Shown piece after piece: positions 18,332 to 28,058 of a stretch of DNA of 64,000 nucleotides (the first letter of the stretch is position 1; each line of letters starts with the position of its first letter). The notes beneath the pieces are model-generated. The model searched no databases, was not told where the DNA came from, and was given only the letters and a program-made list of their open reading frames with translations. This stretch comes from Lachnospiraceae bacterium. Its GTDB lineage: Bacteria > Bacillota > Clostridia > Lachnospirales > Lachnospiraceae. The stretch spans positions 124,001-188,000 of the forward strand of contig SVEQ01000004.1 of the NCBI GenBank assembly GCA_015057325.1, in the 5' to 3' direction. A program made the position numbers and the translations under genes.

Positions 18332-19207
18332 ATGGATGAAACAAAAATTGCGCGTATTAATGCACTATATCACAAATCCAAAGCAGAGGGCTTGACACCT
18401 GACGAAAAGGAAGAACAAGCAAAGCTTCGTAAAGAATACATAGAGGCAATTAAGGGTAATATGAGAGCAACCTTAGATAATACAAGTATTCAGAACGAAG
18501 ACGGAACACTTACACCTCTTAAAATAGTTAGAGAGAAGAATGTAGCAGCGAAGAACCCGACTAACGTAATGCTTAGAGGTTTTAACAATAACGTTGAAAG
18601 CATAGAGGCAATCAAAGAAAAAAAGACGGTAGAGCTCAAGAAGAAATATCGAAAAGAAATATCTGAAAAACGTAATGCTTTAAGCAAGCGCGAGGTAAGG
18701 CAACGTTCGGGAATTATTTGTTATAACGTATTAAACAGTCAAGAATACAAGAACGCTGATGCAATTTGCGTATATCAGGCTTTTCGAAATGAAGTTGTAT
18801 GTGACGATATTGTTGAAAAAGCTTTTGAGGATAACAAAGAAATTTATGCTCCGGTATGTAATGAAGAAGACAAAACCATGAAGTTTGTCAAGATAACTTC
18901 AGATACGAAGTGGGAATTAAACGGTTACGGTATCGCGGAACCTGTAACATCAGATAGCAGTGTTATATTGGATAAAGAAAGTGACACGAAAAATATTCTT
19001 GTTGTTATGCCGGGACTTGTTTTTACCAAGGATAAAGCAAGAATTGGCTATGGCGGGGGCTATTACGACAGGTTTCTTGAAAATGCAAAAGGTAACATAA
19101 AAACAATGGCAATTTGTTATTCATTCCAGGTTGTAAATGAATCATTTACAATGAGTGATACTGACATTGCGCCAATGCACATAGTTACTGAAAACGGGAT
19201 AGATTAG
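18332..19207 (+). CDS. UPF0291 (YnzC-like) domain fused to 5-formyltetrahydrofolate cyclo-ligase
   Basis: 291 aa, one continuous frame. Residues about 1-75 match UPF0291/DUF896 (KIARINALYHKSKAEGLT, EEQAKLRKEYIEAIKGNM, then DGTLTPLKI), normally a free-standing protein of about 75 residues such as B. subtilis YnzC. After a short linker, residues about 100-291 are 5-formyl-THF cyclo-ligase, which converts 5-formyl-THF to 5,10-methenyl-THF using ATP. LKKKYRKEISEKRNAL opens it and RIGYGGGYYDRFL (around 238-249) carries the conserved nucleotide/folate-site motif. The cyclo-ligase part is of normal size and has its motifs. The start has AACGGAGG. Confidence 0.88.
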   Translation: MDETKIARINALYHKSKAEGLTPDEKEEQAKLRKEYIEAIKGNMRATLDNTSIQNEDGTLTPLKIVREKNVAAKNPTNVMLRGFNNNVESIEAIKEKKTVELKKKYRKEISEKRNALSKREVRQRSGIICYNVLNSQEYKNADAICVYQAFRNEVVCDDIVEKAFEDNKEIYAPVCNEEDKTMKFVKITSDTKWELNGYGIAEPVTSDSSVILDKESDTKNILVVMPGLVFTKDKARIGYGGGYYDRFLENAKGNIKTMAICYSFQVVNESFTMSDTDIAPMHIVTENGID

Positions 19208-19209
19208 GA

Positions 19210-19238
19210 TTGTTTTTTTTACTTATTTCAGATATAAT
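19210..19238 (+). promoter_or_regulatory. possible promoter for the TRAP-type binding protein
   Basis: A perfect TATAAT at 19233-19238 lies 17 bp from a poor -35 (TTGTTT at 19210-19215). The T-rich run at 19211-19220 has no stem before it, so it is not called a terminator. Confidence 0.35.
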
Positions 19239-19270
19239 TTTACTATATTGTATTTTGGGAGGAAGGTACT

Positions 19271-20263
19271 ATGAGGACAAAAAAACTTATCGCATTATCA
19301 TTTATTCTCGCTGCAGGTTTTGTATTGGGTGGTTGCGGCGAAACTACATCAAACAAGAATCAAGAAATTACTCTTGTTGCAGGTTTTTCAACCAATGATT
19401 CTGATCCGAGAGTAGTAGCAACACAACTTTTCAAAGAAGAGGTTGAGAAGGCTACTGATGGTAGAATTAAGGTTGAAATCCATACAGACGGAGAGCTTGG
19501 TGCGGATTCAGAACTCATTACAGGAGTGGTTAACGGAACTGTTGATATGACCGCTTCGAGTGCAGGTAACTTCGGAGTATATTGTCCTAATGTTGGTGTT
19601 TCTGCTATGCCATTCCTTTTTAATAGTTTTGAAGAAGCATGGGATTTTGTTGACGGTGATATCGAGAAAGAAGCAGAGTCTGATTTGAAGGGTGTTAATG
19701 TCAAGGTACTTGCCCATTACGATAACGGTTTTAGATGCGTAACAACTTCTGAAAAGGCGGGTCCGATAGATGGAGTATCTGATATGAACGGGCTTGTTAT
19801 TCGTACGCCCGAGAATCAGGTTGTAATGCAGACAATGGCAATTCTTGGTGCAGAGCCCAAAGTACTTGATTTTACAAAGCTTTATGACGCATTAAAAAAC
19901 GGAGAATTTGATGCACAGGAGAATCCTATCCCTGTAATATATAACAACAAACTTTACGAAGTACAGGATAACCTTGCGATTACTAATCATAGTTATGATG
20001 TTATGCCGTTTGTTATAAGACTGGATATTTGGGATAGTTTAAGTGTTGATGATCAGGCAATTCTTATGGAAGCTGCCAATAAAGCAGAAACCAAGAATAG
20101 AGAACTCGTTAAATCTCAGACAGAAGATTATTTGTCTAAATTAGAAGAAGAAGGTATGCACATAACATATCCTGATCTTGAAGAGTTTAAACAGGCTACA
20201 GAATCGGTTATAGATTCATTTAAAGAAACTTATGATCCTGAGTTATTGGATAAAATCAAATAA
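19271..20263 (+). CDS. TRAP-type (DctP family) solute-binding lipoprotein, no transporter partner nearby
   Basis: 330 aa lipoprotein. The lipobox LGGC gives lipid-modified Cys22. The DctP fold is evident: TLVAGFSTNDSDPRVVATQL, GRIKVEIHTDGELGADSELI, and the Arg that clamps substrate carboxylates at R178 (GLVIRTPEN). DctP proteins deliver organic acids to DctQ/DctM permeases, but neither permease gene is in the window. The next gene, 28 bp on, is a hybrid histidine kinase. The binding protein may therefore feed a sensor rather than a transporter (inference); it could also serve a permease encoded elsewhere. Confidence 0.88.
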   Translation: MRTKKLIALSFILAAGFVLGGCGETTSNKNQEITLVAGFSTNDSDPRVVATQLFKEEVEKATDGRIKVEIHTDGELGADSELITGVVNGTVDMTASSAGNFGVYCPNVGVSAMPFLFNSFEEAWDFVDGDIEKEAESDLKGVNVKVLAHYDNGFRCVTTSEKAGPIDGVSDMNGLVIRTPENQVVMQTMAILGAEPKVLDFTKLYDALKNGEFDAQENPIPVIYNNKLYEVQDNLAITNHSYDVMPFVIRLDIWDSLSVDDQAILMEAANKAETKNRELVKSQTEDYLSKLEEEGMHITYPDLEEFKQATESVIDSFKETYDPELLDKIK

Positions 20264-20291
20264 CATATCTTAGTATGTTTGGAGAATAGTT

Positions 20292-23200
20292 ATGGTACTT
20301 AGTTTTGTATTTATTATATTAGCATTAAGTTCAATGATATGTCTTTTTGCGGCAATCAATGCAAGAAGGCGTAATTTGGGTGTGCTTATATATATTTCAA
20401 TTGCAATTATTGCTAATGTTATTTGTATATTTTTATTAGATTGTAAGAATGTTGTTGTAGCAAGAAAGCTACTAAGCTTTTATTATATATGTCAGGCGTT
20501 ATTATTTATTCCTACTGCATATATTGCCGTTAGTTTAATAAGATATAAGAGATTATATTATGCAAGTATTTTGATTTATTTAACAACACTTCTTCAGGTT
20601 GTTATTGTTATTTATAATTTTGTTCATCCGGCCGGTATGACGATTGCAAGACATCTTTTTATCGGACAGGCATGGTGGGTTGCTGAAAGCGGTCGTAATT
20701 CATTTAACCTTATGTCGCTTTTTGGTTATAACATGTTGGCTACAGCCAATTCATTTTTGTTGTTCATTATAATTAGTATTTGTTGTATACGTTCACCAAA
20801 ACTGTACAGAAAAAGAGTGTATATACTTCTTATAATGCACACAACATTCTTTGTAATTAGTTATTTTTCGGCAAGGTACAGCATTCCTGTATGGATTTTG
20901 TGTTGTGTGCAGAATCTGTTTTGCTATCTGTTTTTGTATTTTATAAATGTATATGCAGACAGAAAACTTCAGGAATGGTCGCTGTTTTCATTTGCCAATG
21001 AAATGAGTGAAGGATTTGTTCTTTATAATGAGTTTGATGACCCTATATATATTAATGACCAGTTAAAAGAAATTCTTTCAGAGGATTTGATTGATAGTTT
21101 CCGTAAGAAAGAGGAGCTTGACGCTTGGTTAAATGATACAGTACTTGTCGGTGATGTGGAATTTATTCTTTATAATACAGAATCAGGAGCTGTATATTTT
21201 AATATTGATGTCAGCAATCTTACACAGGATAATGTCAAATTAGGAACGGGATATATTTTCCGTAATGTGACTAATTCCGTGTTGAAAATTCAGGAAATGC
21301 AGGCTGCCAATACTGAGCTTGAACAGGTTGCCAAAATGAAATCTGATTTCCTTGCTAATATGTCACATGAAATCAGAACACCAATGAATGCGGTAATAGG
21401 TATGGCAGAGATTGCTCTTCGCGAAAATCTTACTGACAATGTCAGGGATTACTTGCTTCAGATACAGAACTCAGGAAGAAACCTTCTTAATATTATTAAT
21501 GATATTCTTGATTTTTCCAAAATTGAAGCAGGAAAAATGGAAATCTTTCCGGACAGATACGAACCGTTATCTGAGATTAATGATATTGCAAATGTTCTTG
21601 TCACAAGGATAGGCGACAAAGAGTTGGAACTTTTCGTTATTGCTGACAGTAATATTCCTCATGCCTTAGAAGGCGATGCAATGAGAATTAGACAGATTAT
21701 TATCAATCTTGCGAATAACGCAATCAAGTTCACACAGAGAGGAACAGTTATTATTAATATTAGTTGCGAGAATATATCTGATGATGAGGTAATGCTTACT
21801 TATCACGTTATTGATACAGGACAGGGAATATCTGAAAAAGACCTTGAAAAACTATTTGTAAGTTTTCAGCAGGTTGATTCTAAAAGAAATCGTTCAGTTG
21901 AAGGTACAGGACTTGGGCTTGCCATTTCACAAAGACTTTGTGAAGCAATGGGTGGAAGTATTGGTGTTAAGAGTGAATATGGTAAAGGGTCTGATTTTTA
22001 TTTCAATATTCCACAAAAGGTTGTTGATTCTTCTCTTGAACTGGTGGTTGAAAACGCTGAAGATAAACACGCATTTGTTATAAATGAAAATCCTGAAATG
22101 ATTAATAATTTTATCAATGAAATGGATAGATTGGGCGTTGGTGCAACTGTTCTTCATTCTATCTTCGAGTATTCTCCGACGGGCAAAAGAGATTATATCT
22201 TCTTTGACGAAAGAGACTATGATAATGATATACATGATATTATTAGTAGATTTGAAGCTAGTGTCGGTGTTTGTCTTGTTAAATATGATTCTATGTTTGA
22301 AACTGATGTTAAAAACATTCGCATAATGAGACGACCGCAATCAACCCTTTCCATGGTTATGACATTAAATGGAAAAGAAATGCGACACTCCGGTGATGTT
22401 GCATCATCATTTAAGGTTGATTATAAAGCTCCTGATGCCAAAATATTGATTGTAGATGATAATGCAATTAATATAACGATAGCAGAAGGTCTTCTTCAAC
22501 CAATCGGTGCGCAATGTTATGCCGCAGAGAGCGGAATGGAAGCGATTGATAAACTTAAGGTTCATGAGTATGATATTGTTCTTATGGATCATATGATGCC
22601 GGAGCTTGATGGTGTTGATACAACCAAGATAATAAGAGAGACCATACCGCAGGCAGCCAACATTCCTATTGTTGCACTTACCGCTAATGCAATGGAAGGC
22701 GTCAAAGAAATGTTTATTGATGCCGGAATGAATGACTTCATTGCAAAGCCTATTGATGTGAGAGAACTTGTAACTAAGCTTCGTCAGTGGCTTCCGGAAG
22801 ATAAAATAGTCAAACTTGATGATGTAATAGATCTTGAACCGGAAGATGACGATGAGATAGTTGAGTATGACGGTTTGGATAGCAAACGTGCCATCAAGTC
22901 ACTTGGTTCAAAGGAACTTTTTGAAAAGATAGTCAAAGAATACTACAAATCAGGTGCAACCAAACGCAAAGATATTGTAGAAGATTACAATAACAGATCA
23001 TGGGATGACTACACCATCAAAGTTCATGCACTTAAAAGTAGTTCAAGACAAATCGGTGCTTATGATGTTGGTGATTTGGCTGAAGAAATGGAAGTCGCAG
23101 GCAAGGCCGGAGATATTGTAACCATCAAGAAAAAGACAGATAGCCTTCTTAGTGCCTATGATGCGCTTCTTGGAAAGCTATCTAAGTATTTTGACGCAGA

Positions 23201-23444
23201 AGAAGTCTCTGAAGTAGATTTACAGGAATTTGATAAAACTGTATTTGACAGTATAATTGAGCGTCTTACGGCTGCTTTTGATGATTTGGACATGGATGAG
23301 ATGGAAGCCTGTAAGGAAGAGTTTTCAAAGTATTCATATAGCGACGAAGTCAAAGCTAAACTTTCAGAACTGTACGAAGCTATAGATAATATTGATATCG
23401 ATACAGGACTAGATTTAATTGAGCAACTTAAAACACTAGTATAA
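20292..23444 (+). CDS. hybrid sensor histidine kinase with receiver and Hpt domains
   Basis: 1050 aa. Residues 1-220 contain about seven hydrophobic helices. A PAS-like segment follows (around 235-330). HisKA has the phospho-acceptor H359 in SHEIRTPMN. The ATPase domain has the N-box NLANNAIKFT (about 480), DTGQGIS and EGTGLGLAIS. A second receiver-like stretch (about 590-690) lacks recognisable acidic and Lys residues and looks degenerate. The true receiver (about 715-835) has IVDD, phospho-acceptor D766 (LMDHMMPELDG) and K819. The C-terminal Hpt domain has H912 (HALKSSS). This is a full phosphorelay in one chain. No dedicated response regulator gene is adjacent. Confidence 0.93.
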   Translation: MVLSFVFIILALSSMICLFAAINARRRNLGVLIYISIAIIANVICIFLLDCKNVVVARKLLSFYYICQALLFIPTAYIAVSLIRYKRLYYASILIYLTTLLQVVIVIYNFVHPAGMTIARHLFIGQAWWVAESGRNSFNLMSLFGYNMLATANSFLLFIIISICCIRSPKLYRKRVYILLIMHTTFFVISYFSARYSIPVWILCCVQNLFCYLFLYFINVYADRKLQEWSLFSFANEMSEGFVLYNEFDDPIYINDQLKEILSEDLIDSFRKKEELDAWLNDTVLVGDVEFILYNTESGAVYFNIDVSNLTQDNVKLGTGYIFRNVTNSVLKIQEMQAANTELEQVAKMKSDFLANMSHEIRTPMNAVIGMAEIALRENLTDNVRDYLLQIQNSGRNLLNIINDILDFSKIEAGKMEIFPDRYEPLSEINDIANVLVTRIGDKELELFVIADSNIPHALEGDAMRIRQIIINLANNAIKFTQRGTVIINISCENISDDEVMLTYHVIDTGQGISEKDLEKLFVSFQQVDSKRNRSVEGTGLGLAISQRLCEAMGGSIGVKSEYGKGSDFYFNIPQKVVDSSLELVVENAEDKHAFVINENPEMINNFINEMDRLGVGATVLHSIFEYSPTGKRDYIFFDERDYDNDIHDIISRFEASVGVCLVKYDSMFETDVKNIRIMRRPQSTLSMVMTLNGKEMRHSGDVASSFKVDYKAPDAKILIVDDNAINITIAEGLLQPIGAQCYAAESGMEAIDKLKVHEYDIVLMDHMMPELDGVDTTKIIRETIPQAANIPIVALTANAMEGVKEMFIDAGMNDFIAKPIDVRELVTKLRQWLPEDKIVKLDDVIDLEPEDDDEIVEYDGLDSKRAIKSLGSKELFEKIVKEYYKSGATKRKDIVEDYNNRSWDDYTIKVHALKSSSRQIGAYDVGDLAEEMEVAGKAGDIVTIKKKTDSLLSAYDALLGKLSKYFDAEEVSEVDLQEFDKTVFDSIIERLTAAFDDLDMDEMEACKEEFSKYSYSDEVKAKLSELYEAIDNIDIDTGLDLIEQLKTLV

Positions 23445-23465
23445 TATACAGAAAAGAGGAAATTT

Positions 23466-24710
23466 ATGGAATTAGAACAAATGGGTAAGCTTGCAAAGGA
23501 AGCTTCACGAGAATTAATTAAACTTACACAACCTGTCAAAAATGCATGTCTTACTTCAATCGCCGATAATCTTGTAAAACATGCAGATGAAATTATAGAA
23601 GCTAATGCCAAGGATATAGCAAACGGCAAGACCAATAATATGCCGGAAGCGTTACTTGACAGACTTTTACTTACAAAAGAGAGAATTGACGGTATTGCAG
23701 AGGGTGTACGACAAGTTTCGGCATTAAATGATCCTGTAGGCGAGGTTTTATCAATGAAAGAACGTCCGAACGGACTTATGATTGGCCGTAAACGCGTTCC
23801 TCTTGGTGTTATCGGAATCATTTATGAATCAAGGCCTAATGTTACTGTTGATGCGTTCTCGCTTTGCTTTAAGGCAGGAAATGCATGTATTTTAAGAGGC
23901 GGTTCTGATTCGATATATTCCAATATTGCGATTGTTAAGGTGCTTAAGGAATCATTAAAAGAGAATAATGTTACTGAGAATGCAATATTTCTTCTTGAAG
24001 ATACCAGTAGAGAAACTGCTACAAAGCTTATGAGACTCAATGCTTATATTGATGTCCTGATTCCAAGAGGCGGTGCAGGACTTATTCGTTCTGTTGTTGA
24101 GAATGCAACTGTACCTGTAATTGAAACGGGAACAGGTAATTGTCATGTATATGTTGATGCATCTGCTGATGTTGATATGGCAGTTGATATTATTAAGAAT
24201 GCCAAACTCCAAAGACTTGGCGTATGTAACGCATGTGAATCGCTTGTAATCCATAAGGATATTGCAGATGTTGCAATCCCTAAGATAATTGCAATGCTTA
24301 AGGAAAATGAATGCGAGATAAGAGGAGATGAGAAATTTAAGTCTTATGACAGCTCTGTTGTCGCAGCAACTGATGAGGATTATGCTACGGAATATCTTGC
24401 TAAGATTATTTCTGCCAAGGTTGTTGATAATATTGATGAAGCGATTGAGCATATCAATCGTAATTCAACAGGGCATTCAGAGTCGATTATTACCAAGGAT
24501 TATGATAACGCTCAGCGTTTCCTTAATGAGATTGATTCTGCGGCTGTATATGTTAATGCATCAACACGATTTACAGACGGTTTTGAGTTTGGTTTCGGTG
24601 CAGAGATTGGTATAAGTACACAGAAGCTTCATGCCAGAGGACCAATGGGTCTTGAAGCACTTACTACAACTAAGTTTATTATATACGGTAACGGTCAGGT
24701 AAGACCATAG
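23466..24710 (+). CDS. proA: glutamate-5-semialdehyde dehydrogenase (gamma-glutamyl phosphate reductase)
   Basis: 414 aa, typical length. It catalyses the NADPH-dependent second step of proline synthesis, reducing gamma-glutamyl phosphate to glutamate semialdehyde. The nucleophilic Cys is C254 in [34 protein letters not shown] and PRGGAGLI are family signatures, and the C-terminus has [20 protein letters not shown]. The partner kinase proB is not adjacent. It lies 21 bp after the kinase gene with AAAAGAGGA as ribosome binding site. Confidence 0.96.
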   Translation: MELEQMGKLAKEASRELIKLTQPVKNACLTSIADNLVKHADEIIEANAKDIANGKTNNMPEALLDRLLLTKERIDGIAEGVRQVSALNDPVGEVLSMKERPNGLMIGRKRVPLGVIGIIYESRPNVTVDAFSLCFKAGNACILRGGSDSIYSNIAIVKVLKESLKENNVTENAIFLLEDTSRETATKLMRLNAYIDVLIPRGGAGLIRSVVENATVPVIETGTGNCHVYVDASADVDMAVDIIKNAKLQRLGVCNACESLVIHKDIADVAIPKIIAMLKENECEIRGDEKFKSYDSSVVAATDEDYATEYLAKIISAKVVDNIDEAIEHINRNSTGHSESIITKDYDNAQRFLNEIDSAAVYVNASTRFTDGFEFGFGAEIGISTQKLHARGPMGLEALTTTKFIIYGNGQVRP

Positions 24711-24739
24711 AGCCGTATTAAAAGAGAGGATATAGTTTA

Positions 24740-25555
24740 ATGGAAACAAAGTTTACAGGCAGTAAAGATTATGTAGCGAGCGAGGAGTTGATGGCGGCGG
24801 TTGATGTTGCGGTTGCATTACAGAAACCTCTTCTTATAAAGGGAGAACCGGGTACAGGTAAGACAATGCTTGCGGATGCAATAAGCAAATCAATGGATAA
24901 GAAGCTTATTGTTTGGAATATCAAATCAACAACCAAAGCTCAAGACGGACTTTATGTATATGATACAATACAGCGTCTTTATGATTCGCAGTTTGGTGAG
25001 GAAGGTGTAGATGATATTGCACATTACATCAAACTCGGAAAACTTGGCGAAGCATTTTCTTCTGATGAGCAGGTTATTCTTTTGATTGATGAAATTGACA
25101 AAGCGGATCTTGAGTTCCCTAATGATTTGTTATGGGAGCTTGATAAAATGGAATTTTATATACATGAGACAAAGGAAACTGTCAAAGCTAAGGTTAGACC
25201 AATTGTAATTATTACATCTAACGCAGAGAAAGAGTTGCCCGATGCATTCCTTAGAAGATGTATATTCCATTATATTAGTTTCCCTGACAGAGAGCAGATG
25301 ACAGAGATTGTTAATGCTCATTTTGACCACTTAGAAGAGAATGTGCTTAAGAATGTGCTTGACACATTCTATTGGATTCGAACAATCAAAGATATTCGTA
25401 AGAAACCAAGCACATCTGAATTAATTGATTGGATAAGAGCGCTTATGCTTTCAGGAACCGATACAGAAAAACTTCGTGAAACATTACCTTTTATTGGGGT
25501 ATTGCTTAAGAAAGATGAAGATTTGGAGGCTCTTAACAAAGCTAAGCTTTATTAA
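24740..25555 (+). CDS. MoxR-type AAA ATPase
   Basis: 271 aa. Walker A GEPGTGKT is at residues 35-42 and Walker B is ILLIDEIDKAD, with ITSNAEKELPDAFLRRC carrying sensor 1 and the Arg finger region. MoxR ATPases act as chaperone-like remodelling factors with VWA-domain partners; a VWA/CoxE-like gene lies two genes downstream, so this is the CoxD-like half of such a pair. The length is short and typical of the CoxD subgroup. A GGDEF protein lies between the two. Confidence 0.88.
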   Translation: METKFTGSKDYVASEELMAAVDVAVALQKPLLIKGEPGTGKTMLADAISKSMDKKLIVWNIKSTTKAQDGLYVYDTIQRLYDSQFGEEGVDDIAHYIKLGKLGEAFSSDEQVILLIDEIDKADLEFPNDLLWELDKMEFYIHETKETVKAKVRPIVIITSNAEKELPDAFLRRCIFHYISFPDREQMTEIVNAHFDHLEENVLKNVLDTFYWIRTIKDIRKKPSTSELIDWIRALMLSGTDTEKLRETLPFIGVLLKKDEDLEALNKAKLY

Positions 25556-25574
25556 TTACGGAGTGAATATATAA

Positions 25575-26729
25575 ATGAATTCTTCAATTAATCTTATTGC
25601 TATATTTGTTGCTGATTTTATTGGCGTGATAATGTTATTACTTATATTATTTACAAGAGGTTGGATAATTCCTTCTCGTAAGAAAGAAAGCAGACTTATG
25701 TTTGCTTTGATTATAGCAACCTTGATTGACTGTTTGGTTGATCCTTTTGCCTTTTTTTCTGACGGTAAAGCAGGCCTGGCAAACTACAGAATCAGCTTTT
25801 TTTGTAATTCATTTTTATACTTATATAATTTGATCGTCGGAACAGGGGTTCTTTTTCTCGTAACAATACATATTAACAAGAAAATATCAAATGTTCAGAA
25901 GATTGTAGCCACAGTTATTTTTTCGATTGAGTTTTTGTTATTGGTTGTTAATTACTTTAAACCTATAATTTTTTATATCGATGAAAACAACGTATATACA
26001 AGACTTGACGGCTATTTTCTTTATATTGCATTTGGCTTGTTTCTTGTATTTTATGGTCTTGTTATATACGTTATTGCGAGAATACGAGACGGAGCACTAC
26101 GTTATTTCCCGGTATGGGAGTTTTTGCTTCCGATAATAATCTGTATCTTTATACAAACTAATTATTACGGTATTTCAATTCAGCCTGTAGGCTTTGTAAT
26201 ATCATTTACCGCTATAATAATCAGTATGCAGCATGAAAGTCTATACATAGACAAGCTTACAGGTGCGTATAACAGATATGAGCTTGATAAAATTATTCTT
26301 GATTATAAGAAACGTAGAAATCGCAAGTTTGCTGCCATAATGCTCGATTTAAATGATTTTAAAATGATAAATGATACCTATTCTCATTCTGAAGGTGACC
26401 ATGCACTTATTACACTTGTCAATATAGTTTCTAATATTATTCAAAATGATGGTGTTGTTATAAGGTTTGCGGGTGATGAGTTTATAATAATTATTAATAA
26501 GGCTTCTGAAGGCACTGTTGAAGAATACTCTGATAAGATCATGACAGCAATTGAAGAATATAATAATGCTTCAGATAAGCCTTACAAATTATCGTCAGCA
26601 ATCGGTGGCGAGATATTTGATATGTCAACGGACTATGATATTGATTTTATGAAGAGAATAGATGAGCTAATGTATAAGAACAAGAGCGAGTATTATAAGT
26701 CTCACGAAAGACATGGCGTTCGTAATTAA
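25575..26729 (+). CDS. membrane GGDEF-domain protein (predicted diguanylate cyclase)
   Basis: 384 aa. The N-terminal 220 residues contain about seven hydrophobic helices. The GGDEF domain begins at DKLTGAYNRYELDKI, and its metal site is LDLNDFKMINDTYSHSEGD. The signature loop is AGDEF (residues 299-303) instead of GGDEF; A-for-G variants are known to be active in other proteins, so cyclic-di-GMP synthesis remains plausible. No EAL domain. The gene sits 19 bp after the MoxR gene and 20 bp before the VWA gene, so all three are probably cotranscribed. Confidence 0.88.
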   Translation: MNSSINLIAIFVADFIGVIMLLLILFTRGWIIPSRKKESRLMFALIIATLIDCLVDPFAFFSDGKAGLANYRISFFCNSFLYLYNLIVGTGVLFLVTIHINKKISNVQKIVATVIFSIEFLLLVVNYFKPIIFYIDENNVYTRLDGYFLYIAFGLFLVFYGLVIYVIARIRDGALRYFPVWEFLLPIIICIFIQTNYYGISIQPVGFVISFTAIIISMQHESLYIDKLTGAYNRYELDKIILDYKKRRNRKFAAIMLDLNDFKMINDTYSHSEGDHALITLVNIVSNIIQNDGVVIRFAGDEFIIIINKASEGTVEEYSDKIMTAIEEYNNASDKPYKLSSAIGGEIFDMSTDYDIDFMKRIDELMYKNKSEYYKSHERHGVRN

Positions 26730-26749
26730 CTATACAACAGGGAGTATAT

Positions 26750-27949
26750 ATGTTTCAGGATTTTTTCTATACACTTAAAGCAAAAGGACTTGATGTCTCT
26801 ATGACAGAGTGGTTGACTCTTATGGAGGCTCTTGATAAAGGACTGGTTAACTCGGATTTCACAGTCTTTTATTATGTTGCGCGTATGATACTTGTTAAGT
26901 CTGAGTCCGATTTTGACAAATACGACATGGCTTTTGCAGAATATTTTCATGATATTGCATCTGAGGATGTTGTCCCTAAGGAGCTTTTGGAATGGCTTGA
27001 TAAGGGAGAAGACATGGAGTTTGATAAACAAAATAGAGAAATGTATTCTTATGATTCCACAAGAACTTCGGATGAGGTAAAAAGACTATTCAGAGAGCGT
27101 CTTGCTGAGCAGAAGTCAGAACATAACGGTGGAAACCATTGGATTGGTACAGCAGGTGGTTCTGCATTTGGACATCACGGAAGAAATGTCGGTGGTATTC
27201 GTGTTGGTGCACAAGGTGGAATGCAAAGTGCTTTCCAGGTTATGGGTGATCGTAAGTTTGAAGATTTCCGTAATGACAAGGTTCTTAACACAAGACAGTA
27301 TCAGGTGGCATTTAGAAGACTTAGACAATATTCATCAAGACTTGATATTCCCAAAACCGAACTTGATATAGACTCAACTATTCAAAAGACGTGTGATAAC
27401 GGCGGATATTTACAGTTAGAGTTTGACAGACCAAGAAAGAATACCGTGAAATTATTGTTGTTGTTTGATTGCGGGGGAACAATGATTCCGTTTATGGAAC
27501 TTTGTAACGAGCTTTTTCAGGCTGTTAATAAGGCAAATCATTTCAAAGATGTTAAAACTTATTACTTCCACAACTGCATTTATTCAAAGGTTTATAAGAC
27601 GGCAGAGTGCGAGTATGGTGACTGGGTTGATTTGGATTATCTGTTCAAGCACTATGATAAGGATTACAAGGTAATAATTGTCGGTGACGCACAGATGGCA
27701 CCGGAGGAGTTATTTGATAAAAATGGTAATTACAGAGGCCCTAACGACGGAATGAGCGGATATGAGTGGAACCAATTGTTGCTTAGCAAATACAAGAAAT
27801 GTGTATGGCTTAATCCTCGTTATCATAAGGAACTTACAAGAATGCAATGGATGGAATCAGAGGATGCATTATCAAAGCTTTATCACATGTATACGCTTTC
27901 GGTAGATGGACTTAAGGAAGCAATAACATACCTTATGAAAGCCAAGTAA
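26750..27949 (+). CDS. VWA-domain CoxE-like protein, partner of MoxR ATPase
   Basis: 399 aa. The N-terminus (FYTLKAKGLDVSMTEWLTLMEALDKGL) is typical of CoxE-like VWA proteins. The VWA domain starts near residue 233 (VKLLLLFDCGGTM). The metal-dependent adhesion site, normally DxSxS, reads D240-C-G-G-T244, so both Ser ligands are missing and divalent-metal binding is doubtful. A Gly/His-rich linker (around 130-165) separates the domains. With the MoxR ATPase two genes upstream it likely forms a remodelling pair whose client is unknown. Confidence 0.82.
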   Translation: MFQDFFYTLKAKGLDVSMTEWLTLMEALDKGLVNSDFTVFYYVARMILVKSESDFDKYDMAFAEYFHDIASEDVVPKELLEWLDKGEDMEFDKQNREMYSYDSTRTSDEVKRLFRERLAEQKSEHNGGNHWIGTAGGSAFGHHGRNVGGIRVGAQGGMQSAFQVMGDRKFEDFRNDKVLNTRQYQVAFRRLRQYSSRLDIPKTELDIDSTIQKTCDNGGYLQLEFDRPRKNTVKLLLLFDCGGTMIPFMELCNELFQAVNKANHFKDVKTYYFHNCIYSKVYKTAECEYGDWVDLDYLFKHYDKDYKVIIVGDAQMAPEELFDKNGNYRGPNDGMSGYEWNQLLLSKYKKCVWLNPRYHKELTRMQWMESEDALSKLYHMYTLSVDGLKEAITYLMKAK

Positions 27950-28058
27950 TTATCAGTAAAATAAGGCTGGACAAAATTGGCAATATTATGTAAAATAGAA
28001 CAAACTATAGGTTTTGTGTTTTATCACATGGATTATTATTTAAGGAGGTGTATGAATT

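Noticed and set aside
19211-19220. Run of T after the cyclo-ligase gene as a terminator
   Set aside because: No GC-containing stem precedes it.
23156-23821. 221-residue minus-strand frame spanning two genes
   Set aside because: It runs across the kinase C-terminus and proA, both firm on the plus strand, and has low-complexity Ser content.
27950-28058. Search for a promoter or riboswitch before the acidic protein
   Set aside because: TTGGCA at 27977 has no -10 at 16-18 bp, and no structured leader was apparent.
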